A DNA stretch of 42,238 nt from Gnetum montanum. Its lineage: Eukaryota; Streptophyta; Gnetopsida; Gnetales; Gnetaceae. Made by a program: the position numbers and the translations under genes. How positions within the stretch are numbered: the stretch's first letter is position 1; each line of letters begins with the position of its first letter. Location of the stretch: positions 48,014 to 90,251 of the forward strand of contig MNCI01033342.1 in NCBI GenBank assembly GCA_015680685.1. Reading direction: 5' to 3'. The notes under the pieces are model-generated. The model was not told the DNA's origin and did not search any database. It saw only the letters and a list, made by a program, of their open reading frames with translations. Below are positions 1-9,981 of this stretch, in pieces.

Positions 1-836
1 TGACTCTCTAGAGTGCCCTCGTCCCCTTTCCTGGCTATTTCGTCTATGACTTCCACTTTGCCTACCTTTATCCCCATGATCTTTTTCTTTATGACCACAT
101 CTAGATATTGAAGGAGAGGGTGAAGGAGATGATGAAGATGAAGAAGAAGGAGAATCGTCACCATGACGGTGTCTACTACCTTCTCTTCTGGGGTCTCGGC
201 CCCAATCGTGATTGTGATTAGAATGTCCACCTTTATCATGTGTTCGTGTCCCTTTTTCAAACCCTTTGTGCCTATGGGTATTAGAACCTAGGTTATGAAT
301 AGTGGAATTAAGGTCCTGATACACAACCCCTTGGCCAAAGTCAAGGGGAGGAACATCGTTGTGTGGGTGACTACTTCAGGTAGGTTCACCACCCTCATTT
401 TCGCTTAAGATATGTGGGGCATCTTGGGACCACTTACCCTTCAAAGACTTATGATGTCTCTCCTATTGCAAGTCCCTTTGATGTTGTGCCTTCATGGAAT
501 AGTATTCTCTCAAGTCATGGTCTTCCACAACGTAGTCTACATGTAAGTGTGGCATGCCAATTCGTGTGAGAGCACGAAGAAGCATGCTCGNTCTTGATGG
601 AGGATAAAGGTGAAGTTTGGTATATACTCATCGAGATGAATATATACCACTCGAACTTGTTGAGGGACTGGTGGATCAACATCATGTGTATTACACTGCC
701 GACTGTTTCCTATTTCAAACCTAGGCAATGAGGCGCTTCCATACGAAAAAGGAGACATACTTTTCTGTTTAGTGTGCAATGTATTCTTGTTTATTATTTT
801 CTCAACCAACCCTAAGGGTTCATTCCAACTATGTGA
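1..836 (-). pseudogene. M1 gag, N-terminal part, degraded
   Basis: The minus strand at 809-537 is open and carries the peptide VVYIHLDEYIPNFTFILHQ. The same motif is found at the same place in M2 (about 5550-5620) and A (21175-21235), so it marks the conserved start of gag in this family. Downstream (1-530) the frame is rich in Arg, Ser, Asp and Glu, with a serine run near 120-170. The open frame is broken near 537, and base 591 is ambiguous. The capsid core is beyond the window edge. Confidence 0.6.
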
Positions 837-880
837 ATGATTTCCTATATTCTAGTTAGTGCACAAATAACTAAGTCTTC

Positions 881-893
881 GGCAACGGCGCCA
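881..893 (-). promoter_or_regulatory. M1 primer-binding site, tRNA-Asp type
   Basis: The minus strand reads TGGCGCCGTTGCC one base after the LTR end. This is a perfect 13-nt match to the start of the sequence complementary to the 3' end of plant tRNA-Asp (TGGCGCCGTTGCCGGGGA), the primer typical of Athila-type elements. Confidence 0.8.
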
Positions 894-894
894 A

Positions 895-1974
895 TGACAA
901 GCAACGAGGTACCCCTACATTCAACCATACGAATATAAGTGTTTCATGCATGATCCAGTCGAATTCCAAGGACTAAGTGCTTATGTGCCCTTGTGGAACA
1001 AGGACGGGTTGGTTGATCATTGTCTTCTCAAGCTTACCTATATGTCATAATTGTATGGTTAAGTAAGCTTGAGGCATATGATTTTTATAGCTTTTATGTT
1101 TTTATGTCCTGCTACTAATAAGGGAGGAGAGAGAGATAACTAAGTGACTAATTTAACTTAACTACTGATGAACTAGGCTTTAACTAATCCTAACACCAGT
1201 ATCCATTCTTGTTGTACACATCCTGAACCAGTGCAATGCTACTAGGATTATCAAACGCTAATCTTTACTGGGTTACCAAGCGTTACACACATGCTCAAAG
1301 CGATCGTACTAAGTGTAATTTAGCGATTTGCATAATTGATCAAAATGAATTGTTGTGCTAATAATAGAAATGTAAATTGCATAAAATAAAATAAATGCAT
1401 AAGAAAATAAAATAAAAGAAATGTGTAAGAAAAAAATCTCAAGTGCTGCGAGGATGAATCAAAGAGCTCATCTTTATTGCCATACACAAGGTTTGCTCAG
1501 GTACATAATGCTCGAATAAAGATTCGTCCACACTTTGACCTCCTGCTACGAGCACTTGGAAAATACTCTAACCTTCAAACAGACTACAAGAGTTTCGCTA
1601 CTTGTCTGCTACAAGACTTCCTCTCAATTGTGCACCTAGGCACTGTATTTATAGGCTTTTGAGCAACTACTCTAATAATTAGCATAATTGCTCTAATAAT
1701 TAGAATAACTACTAAAGCAACTGCTAGAGTAACCTCTCTAATAATTAGAATAAACCACTAGAGTAACTGCTCTAATAATTAAAATAAACCGCTAGAGTAA
1801 CTACTCTAATAATTAGAATAACTACTAGAGTAACCACTCTCATCAGTACCCATCCAAGAAACCATAGTACTTGTGGCCTACGATAATATATAGGACCTAG
1901 TCAACAAACAACAAATGGAAGTGATCCTTGAATGTGGCAACATTCAACAATCAAAAATCAATGCACACTCATCA
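895..1974 (-). repeat. M1 5' LTR
   Basis: About 1080 bp. The sense strand begins TGATGAGTG and ends CTTGTCA next to the primer site. A TATA box (CTATAAATA, minus strand) lies near 1655-1647, directly downstream of a 34-bp repeat array. The R/U5 part carries the GGTAACCCAGTA-type motifs shared with all related LTRs here. The 5' boundary is placed by comparison with the M2 LTR and by the break in M2 coding at about 1975-1990. Confidence 0.7.
1670..1842 (-). repeat. 34-bp minisatellite in the U3 of the M1 LTR
   Basis: The core CTCTAATAATTAGAATA starts at 1670, 1691, 1736, 1770 and 1804. The last three are exactly 34 bp apart and are joined by an ACTAGAGTAAC element. In LTR orientation the array sits immediately upstream of the TATA box, where enhancer repeats would be. 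Confidence 0.75.
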
Positions 1975-2990
1975 CTTGGCCACCCCTCCTCCCTCCCCCC
2001 CTTTTTCTAGAATAATGACTAGAGGACTGATCCATTCACTATCCGCAATAGGATAGATGAATCCATCCTTTAGTAATTTTTCTAACTCCTACTTAACTAC
2101 TTCTTTTAGTTTGGGGTTAAGCCTTCTTTAGGGTTGGCATCATGGTTTGATAGTTGGATCGATATATATCTAATGTTAACAAATTCTTGGATTAATACCT
2201 GTTATCTCATCATAGGATCATGAAAATGCTATCGACCACTTGTTGACAACTTTTAATAAGTTCTTTTTCTGATCTTCACTCAATTTGGCATTTATTATTA
2301 CTAACTTCTTGTTATTTAAGAAATCATATTCCAATGCTAACAATAGGGCCTTTAGTTCTAACAGTTTTTTCTCTATAGTATCTAGGATCTCTAACTATCC
2401 CCAATCTATTTCTTCTTCTCTACCTTCATGTGAATAGGGATGCCTCTTTCTTTAAGTACTTTAGTCTATCGGTTTCTTATACATAGGCACCTATGATTTG
2501 ATCAACTAATTCCATGTATTTGTTAGATTTTTTCTCTACATCTGTAACTAGCCATTGGACACCTTCTTCTTGAGTGGCCACTTCATACGGACATTTTTGC
2601 ACACACATTTCCTCTAGAAATCTTTTGCATGCTTTAGTATTTTTCTGTTGATCTACCCATACCCTTTGCACCCAGTTGCACCCGTTATCGTTGTATGCAA
2701 TACTTGAAACTCTATGTCTTTAAATGATGCTAGTTTCATCTTTCTTCGAGATTTCCAAGGACAAATCTCGAATACCAAGCTTAGCATCAATGGTGCTAAG
2801 CTAAGCCCTTTCCATTATGATTAGGAATTCTTCCTTGTTTTTACCTATGTGGATAACCAAAAAATTAGCAAGGTAAGACCAGCCATTGATAATAGTGACC
2901 ATATCATCCACTTGTCCTAGTGGAACTGTGATCAACTAGTCCACAAGCTAGAATTGAGTATTGCTGAATATTACTCTTCTTCAAGGCTGG
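1975..2990 (-). pseudogene. M2 pol: protease C-terminus and RT N-terminus
   Basis: The minus strand near 2830-2735 encodes ERAWLSTIDAKLGIRDLS, a retropepsin C-terminal motif that recurs in M3 (7320-7265) and A (22815-22870). The minus strand at 2395-2230 is open and reads LELKALLLALEYDFLNNKK, then KLSEDQKKNLLKVVNKW. This is the linker before RT in Athila-type pol. RT then continues as NPKLKEVVK and FIYPIADSEWISPLV until about 1990, where it is cut by the M1 LTR. Several in-frame stops and shifts are present. The catalytic RT motifs are absent, being beyond the insertion. Confidence 0.7.
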
Positions 2991-2999
2991 TGAATTTTA

Positions 3000-5755
3000 G
3001 GCTTGATACATGTCTTGCAAGATTAGGATCATCCCTGACCTAGAATTGAGTAGAGCCTTGCATGATTTTTTCCTTGCTGCCTAAAGATATACCAAGGGAC
3101 TCCCTAGATCTATTCATTTTTGTGGAAGTGCTTCTACCTTAATCCAATGGGTAATGATTTATGTGAGCATGACAATAGTGCTATTTGCATTAGCTAATGA
3201 AGGAAGCTTATGACTTTTAGAAGGACTGAATGTGGATGGAGTAGAAGTAGATGAATCCTCATCCTTCTAACCTTTTCTAGGCTTGTTCGAAAGAACAATT
3301 ATTTCCTCGATTATGGTTCATGTGTAATCACTTCCTCCTACACATTAACTACCTTGGTTGTGCTTTTCTATTATGGTTAAGATGGTAGTTCCCCCTACAT
3401 TATAGGAGGTGGCATTGGTGGTAAAGGATTGGGATGTTGATTTGAGGAACCAACAACTTAAGGATGCATGTATGGGTTTGAGATTGTCCTTGGTAGTGTC
3501 GGTCTATGGTATTAAACTAGATAATATTGTGGAACTTGAATAGCTACATTTCTTGGAGAGATTGGACATTGCACATAGTATCCATATGGGTTTTATTACT
3601 GATATGAGTACTATTGGTGTGGTGGTGGCATGGCGCACTATTGGAGTTGTCACCACTATTGATGATACTACTCCTATGACTATGGGTATGCTCCATCGGG
3701 ATAGTATGTGGGTTGGAAGGCTTTCCTATAGTTACCTTGAGGGTAAGGTAATTATTTGGACATCTACTTCTTAATAAAGTTGGGGTTAAGTGCATATACC
3801 CCCATTTCTTGTAAGTGTGCCATTATAGGATAACATCCTTTGGGATGTTTGTATTGTCATATAGCACATCCTTCCTCATCCTTAGAGCTTGTTTTTAAAC
3901 ATTCAGCCACTAAAGCCACTTTTTCCTTTCATCCAAAATCTCTTTTCTTCTTCTTATCCTTGCCTTTACAAAAATCTTTCTTAGTTCATTCCTCCACAAT
4001 CTTTAAAGCTATTACAAAATTTTCATCAACTGAATCCTACATCTTCTCTACCTTAGCTTCTATGTCAATGAAATATTTCTGAATGGGTAGACTCTTTTTC
4101 TGAATCACCTAGTCCAAGGTATCTTCTTCTTATGGGTCACAAACTCTTACATCCATTTTTTGGATGGATGGATCTCTATTGTATTCTTATGTTGGTTCCC
4201 TTTTACTTTATTTGCCCTCTTCCTTGGCCACTTGATCGATTAACCTTTGTATCTAATGGAAAAACATCTTGGATAAGTGACCTTCGGCATAAACCCCAAG
4301 GGTCTTCCTAGTCTTTTTTCAAAACCCATCAACAATATGCCTTAGTTGCACCTATTGAGAAAATCCATGGTCTAGGCACCTATGCAACAATGAATAATAT
4401 CAGCCCATTACTACATTAAGGGATTCATGGGTCCCTTGTTTCCATCCTTGGATCTATTTTCATAGATTGGACACCCGAGAATAAGTTTGATATTTGTCAT
4501 TCAAAAGCTCCAGCATGGTACTCCATCTCCTGATTGATTCTAGCTCAAGTGATATGTACCAGCTTTTTGCTTCTTTCACAAGTGTCCTTGGAAACAAATT
4601 CAATTTTTGCCAATCACTTTTTAGATTTTGTAGGGAACATGCATCATGAAATGCTTGAAGGTGGTGTTGAGGATCAACATTGTAGCCACCCTCAAATCTA
4701 GGCATTTTATTCATGTCTAGCTAGTTGATGTGACTGTCCTTGATGTGCCTGGTTGGTGTATAGATATCTTCCTAGATATTTGATCATATTGCAGGTTATC
4801 AACAAGGGTTCATCATCATGATCAGGTTCATGAGATCTATTGTATAGATGCCCCCTTTGGTGCTCATACCTCTCTCAATCCTTTCTTTGATCCCTATTCC
4901 TTCTTGATTTATGATCTTCATCTTCCTCATCAGAGTATCTCGGGTGATGGTCATAACAATCATGAGTTCTTCGTTCTTCCTTATCATGATCTTGGTATCT
5001 TTGTCTCCTCCTATCAGAGTCCACCAATGATCATAAGGATGAAGATGAGGTTGTAGGAGAATGATATCAACTTGTCCTCCCTTGATGACTCTGGCATTCC
5101 TCCTTGTGGAATTCAACACAAATTCTTGGCCTTGAGTTCTACCTATACTTGGAGTCTATTGCATTCCTTCTAGGTGTCTTTGCTGAGACGAAATGTAATT
5201 GAACTTTAACAAGTTCTTCAAGTCGAATGATAGGCGTTTGAGAAGGATCCTCATGATTTTGGTGAATTTTACTATAATAAATGCATCACCATTGAGTTCT
5301 TCTATGACAACTAGAGCATTAACCTACTTCCCAATGCTATGTACATGCTTAATTTCCATGGCAACATCTTTTTTCATTTGTGCCTCTATGGGCTAGTAGG
5401 GTCTTGTCATGTGCTTAGTCGCATGGTATCCTTCTTGTACCTAGTTCAAATTCATTCCCTTTAAGGTAGTTGGAAGCATGTTGAGTGCTACTTTCTTTGG
5501 AGGTAGGACAATGTTTCCTTCTAGGTCTCTCCACCTCATTTGTCCATCTTGATGAAAGATGAATGTAAAGTCTGAATAGTAAAGATTAGTGTGAGCGTAT
5601 GTGATTCTAGTTTGCATGGGCATCCCCCAATCTTCTTCATCACTAGTTCTATCATTTCCTGTTTTTAGTTCTTTGGTAGATAGTGATTTGTCTTTAAGTG
5701 AAGCCATGTTGAAACTGTGAGGCTTGTGAAGTGTGTGAGTGCTTAAATTTGTCAA
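3000..5755 (-). pseudogene. M2 gag, degraded
   Basis: The minus strand at 5755-5441 holds the family N-terminus with FTFIFHQDGQMRWRDLEGN. 5119-4799 reads in another frame as an Arg/Asp/Glu/His-rich linker. 4714-4460 is the capsid core (Retrotrans_gag type), with FEGGYNVDPQHHLQAFHDAC, then KLNLFPRTLVKEAKSWY and SIRRWSTMLELLNDKY. 4450-3000 shows only short open pieces, probably the gag C-terminus and the start of the protease. Frameshifts and stops separate the parts. Confidence 0.65.
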
Positions 5756-5830
5756 AGGATATGTGATTTAGCTTTTTAATTCTAGATACAACAAACTTTG
5801 TAAAATCAATTACTGAGCATACATTGACTA

Positions 5831-5848
5831 TCCTTGACAATGGCACCA
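5831..5848 (-). promoter_or_regulatory. M2 primer-binding site, decayed tRNA-Asp type
   Basis: The minus strand reads TGGTGCCATTGTCAAGGA directly after the LTR. It differs from TGGCGCCGTTGCCGGGGA at five places, all of them transitions. Confidence 0.7.
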
Positions 5849-5849
5849 A

Positions 5850-6809
5850 TGATGAGCGATGGAGCAATCCAACACCCAACCATACAAGTGACAAGTGTTC
5901 ATGCATGACCCAATCATAATCCATGAATGGCCAATGTTATTATGCTAGCAATTGAGTTGAAGTTTGAGACTGTTATCTTTCCACTTTAAGTTAGTGAAAG
6001 TGAAACGTATGGTTTAACTCGCAGTGAGGCATATGATGATTGATGTTGTTAAGCCCATTTTACTCCTAGCGATAAACGTAATGAAGGTGAAACCTAAGTT
6101 AAGTCTAAGAAATCACAAGTAAATCTACTCTAACCTAAGGTGATGAGTATTTGGTCTTGATTTTTCGTACACACCTTGAACTTCATATAACAGTTACTGG
6201 GCTACCAAGCAATAACACTATTGGGCTTACCAAACAATTATACTTGAGTGCTTGAAATCAATTGTACTCATTCTGCTTACTATAAAGGAGCAAAAGTAAA
6301 GTTCTTCAGAAAAGTAAAACATTAATCTAGAAACAAGAAACATTATTCTAAGTAAAAGTAGTAAACACTAAGTGGATGTTGCAATGATGTGAGGTAATCT
6401 AAATCTTTATTTCCATGCACAAACTATGCCCAAGGACAATCTGTTTGAATAAAGACTCCATTCAACTACTAAACATCACATTATGGGCATTCACTTCTAG
6501 CGTTAAACTATAGAATGAAACTGCAAGAATTTGGGTAAGGTATGAAATAGAAAGTTATTGGATTCTACATCCAAGTGTCATATTTATAGGCTTGCATACA
6601 TCCCAAGACATTATATCAACAATGATGTATCAAGGAAACCAACATCAGATTAACAACATCATTGATATGATATCGTTAATTTGATGTCGTATGACTTTAA
6701 AATTTCACTTTATCAGAATTTATAGTGTAGTATTCATAAAGATCTTATGCTTGGACTTGTGTATATGTGGTGTTGAAAAATTGAGGGATCAATTCTAGTG
6801 AGTTCATCA
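5850..6809 (-). repeat. M2 5' LTR
   Basis: About 960 bp. The sense strand begins TGATGAAC and ends CTCATCA, giving terminal inverted repeats TGATGA/TCATCA. TATA-like CTATAAATA lies on the minus strand near 6588-6580. The R/U5 half carries the shared LTR motifs (GGTTGGGTGTTGG near the end, GGTAGCCCAGTA near 6195). It is inserted in the RT N-terminal coding of M3. Confidence 0.75.
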
Positions 6810-7724
6810 TGGGACCAAGCAAAGGCTCTTTTTCACTTTGCAACTACCCTTTCAATTTAGCCTTTTGGATGACTGTTAGAAGGAAATTAATGATAACGGG
6901 ACAACCATCTATTGGAAACAAATACTCCAAGTCTTTAGGAAGTCATTTGAGTTCAAGCGACGGTGTAGAAATATCTTGGGACAAATCAAGAATACCTTAG
7001 AATTTAGGATTGTATTGCACCATTGTAGTTGCCTTCATTATTTTTTCCATTTCCAAATCAAATGATTCAGCATCAAATATGGCAAGTGCGTTGATTGGTC
7101 TTTCAAAGACTCGATGTGTGGCTTCATAAACCAAATGTTCTTCAAGGAAACTTATGTCTCTGATGACACAGAGATGCTTTGTGACACAAATTATAACCAT
7201 GCTTACTGTAAGGCTAGGAAGCATCACATAAGATCTACTTGTAATGTATCTTTCCAGTTACATCTTTCCTATAGATTTCAAGGTGGAGGCCTTGAAAAAC
7301 CAACCTAGCATCAATGGTACTTAACCAGGCTCTTTCTATGATGACAAGGAAGTAGTCTCCTACCTTATTTTCTAGTTTTGATCACCAAGAAATTTATAAG
7401 GTATGACCACCCTACTAAAGTAATCATCACATCACTAACCTATCCCATAGGGTACGTGTAGGATTAATCTGCCAACTCCAAGCTAATGTTAGTGCTCTTG
7501 AGAGAAGGAGACCCTAATCAAGGTATTGTTGTAGTGAAATAATTATTAACTTCTGAACCAAAGTCACACAAATCTAGGTAGTGATCTTTCTCACCAATTT
7601 GAATCTCCACCATGGAATTACTGGAATCAATCTTTTTTTCAGGCAAATGGCCTTCTTTTATTGCCCCTATGGCCATCTTAAACCTTGTGATTATTATGTC
7701 GTCTCTACTATTAGGTGCCATCAT
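6810..7724 (-). pseudogene. M3 pol: protease and RT N-terminal linker
   Basis: The minus strand at 7724-7518 contains LDLCDFGSEVN, matching the active-site region of Athila-type retropepsins (usually DLGAS; here DFGS). ERAWLSTIDAR follows at about 7320-7285. 7227-6997 reads YEATHRVFERPINALAIFD, and after a stop LSQDISTPSLELK and LFPIDGCPVIINFLL at 6985-6870, the linker preceding RT. Coding homology ends at the M2 LTR boundary (6809). Confidence 0.6.
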
Positions 7725-8128
7725 GTTTGAACAACTAGATACATCTAAAAAACCTTTCCCTAAAGTGGATGGACTACTCTAATAGTGCTCAAGGAATGAT
7801 ATTGGAACCTCTTGAATTCAAACTCCTATTCTGCTAAAAGGATTGTTCTCCTCACATGAGGAAGAGGATGCAATGGGCCCAACCCCATGGCATTCATGTC
7901 TACACTTATGAAAAAATATCTTGCCATGGAGTCTAAATTTTCCTCTTAAACTAAGTTGATAGGAGCCTGGTAATTATGCCTTGAAACATATGTGAAAGAA
8001 GGATCAACATAATGGGCAATATCACAAGATTTGGTTTGCCTTGGTTGTGGTTGACTAGGGATCCCACCTTGCATGGAATTAGGTAACAAAGCTATAGTTG
8101 ATGATGAGGAGCTTACAAGGCAAGGCTA

Positions 8129-9399
8129 CTAGCATAAGGGTTTGGAGGAAATAACATTGGTGGTTACATTAGAAAATTTCATAGAGCAGCAACCCAAGGA
8201 TTTGAAGTTGACCATTACTAGTAATAGTACACCTCTAGGATAGTATAATGGGCCGTAGAAGGGAGTCATCCTTGTTTGCCTCCTAATGAACTTGGGATTT
8301 AAGGGCATCCCAACTTGTCCCATTTCAATAATCATGCGAGCCATGACTAGCAAGCATTGCAAGTCATGAGATTTGCTCAATACTCGCAAGGATCCACATC
8401 ACTGGAGGATGAGGAAGCCTCATCTGAATCTTCTTTTACACTCTTAGAAAAAGAAAGCTTCTCTGTACCTTTTCCTTTGTACTTCTTTCTATGTGTAGGT
8501 GGTACAATTACTTTTGTTGCTTCAACCACTCTACTTTCAATGTTCTTGAGGGTAGTGGTCATTTTCTTGTCTATCACATCACACCAAGTCTAGCAAGGCC
8601 TTATGGATTCTGACTTGATCATGTGCCAAGGCCTCAATAAAAGAAGCAAGTTCGAGAGTACCTTTAATGATTTTGGCCACCTTTTTGCACATGGGATCAT
8701 GGCTATACTTCTCTAAAGATTGATGTTCTCTCCATTCACCTTCCATGTTAGCAATAGTGTCAAGGAATGCTTTGATTTGGACCATGAACTTTTTGTGTAC
8801 CTAGCCCACTGCATACATATCTACTTACTCCCTTGTCTCCTATCTTAGGCCTTCCACAATATGCATGAGCTGCTCTCTTTGGCTAAAGTTATGGTTTAGA
8901 TAATAATGGGTAGTTTTAAGATATCTCTTCATGGCAATGTCTAGTGATTCACAAGCTCCTTGCCTCCATTTAGCCATTTGCTTCCAAATGTTGTTAATGC
9001 AGGCATAGGTTTCAAATTTGATGTAGAAAATTTTAATCATGTCTACCCATTCCTGAATTAACTTAGGTGGCAAGGATTTGTACTAGTTTTCTGCTTGTTC
9101 GAGAAAGGTGTAAAGGAATAACTACAACCTCTACCAATTGCTAATAATCCCTTATAGATAACAAGCATTATCAAATCTCTACACATGGAGTTGGGGATTC
9201 TAACTGATATACTCTTTGTATACTGAAACGTCAACAATGTTGATATGTTTGATCTTGCTATCACAAACATGCTTCTTTGGAATGCAAACAGCTTCATTGA
9301 GTTCATGATCATCACCCTAGTCAAAAAAGGAGGAACTATCATCACCAAATGGGCCTGATAGGTGAAGATGTTAGAACCTAGGGAGGAGATCATCCTCAT
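8129..9399 (-). pseudogene. M3 gag, degraded
   Basis: Around 9110-8840 the minus strand encodes YKSLPPKLIQEWVDMIKIF, then FETYACINNIWKQMAKWRQG. This matches the end of the gag capsid core in plant Gypsy elements (SLPP..I..W and F...F). The N-terminal piece (9399-9058) is shifted. 8577-8377 (serine-rich) and 8389-8129 are probably C-terminal gag pieces, and their assignment is weaker. Confidence 0.5.
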
Positions 9400-9963
9400 A
9401 GGTTCAAGCTACATTAGAATTGACAACCCCGAACCATGGGCCTTCTTGGTAAAGCAATTTTTTACCTTTAATGTTTGTTTTCTTAGGTTGCTCCTCATCT
9501 TAGTGATAAGATAAAAAGCCACGACGAACCTCCTCCTCCACCATCTAATCTCAAAGCTCTTGCCTCAGTTGAGGCTTGTAATCACTAAAATCTAGCTCCA
9601 AAAGCCACATAGTAGGCATGAAATTCTTGTAGCCCAAGGTTGATCAAGGCCTCTTTAAGATCTATTATTGCAACTACAATTGGTTCCTTTACAAAACATC
9701 ATGAACATCACACCATCTTCCTTGCTTCTCTTGATGTAAGTCACGGCAACTAGTGATCAAGTTGTATCATCCACATGTTCAAATACAACAGAAGCCTTTT
9801 GTTATTTTGATACTCCTATTGAGGTCTTGGGTAAATTCTTAACATCATCAACTATCTCCCCTATGTTCACAACCTACACACACAATGCTAAGAAACACAC
9901 TAGCTTTGAATAAAGATTAAAATCAAGATTGTACAAGTATTTCTAGGCAATTCACCAATGCCT

Positions 9964-9981
9964 TCCTTGGCAACGATCCCA
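9964..9981 (-). promoter_or_regulatory. Possible M3 primer-binding site
   Basis: The minus strand reads TGGGATCGTTGCCAAGGA, 13 of 18 identical to the tRNA-Asp-type site, about 560 nt upstream of gag. The adjoining sequence does not end in the expected CA, so this is tentative. Confidence 0.3.

Larger units (their letters stand above)
1..1974 (-). mobile_element. Gypsy element M1, partial (5' LTR plus start of gag)
   Basis: Minus-strand Athila-like element running off the left edge. In sense order: LTR (1974-895), primer-binding site (893-881), then untranslated leader and gag. It is inserted in the RT region of M2 at about 1975. Its 3' half, 3' LTR and target duplication are outside the window. 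The 13-nt perfect primer site suggests it is the youngest of the nested set. Confidence 0.75.
1975..6809 (-). mobile_element. Gypsy element M2 (Athila-like), interrupted by M1
   Basis: In sense order: 5' LTR (6809-5850), primer site (5848-5831), gag (about 5755-3000), protease and the first part of RT (2990-1975). Here the coding homology stops and the M1 LTR begins. The rest of pol must lie left of the window, beyond M1. Closest in protein motifs to element A in this window. Confidence 0.75.
6810..9981 (-). mobile_element. Gypsy element M3, interrupted by M2
   Basis: Minus-strand remains of gag (9399-8129), protease (7724-7265) and the start of RT (7227-6810), ending exactly at the M2 LTR. 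A possible primer site lies at 9981-9964. It is the outermost and oldest of three nested elements, and is heavily shifted and stop-laden. No LTR was recognised upstream of the possible primer site. Confidence 0.65.

Noticed and set aside
5199-5396. Plus-strand frames within M2 gag, and similar ones across 3.5-8.6 kb
   Set aside because: They are antisense to recognised gag and pol of minus-strand elements.
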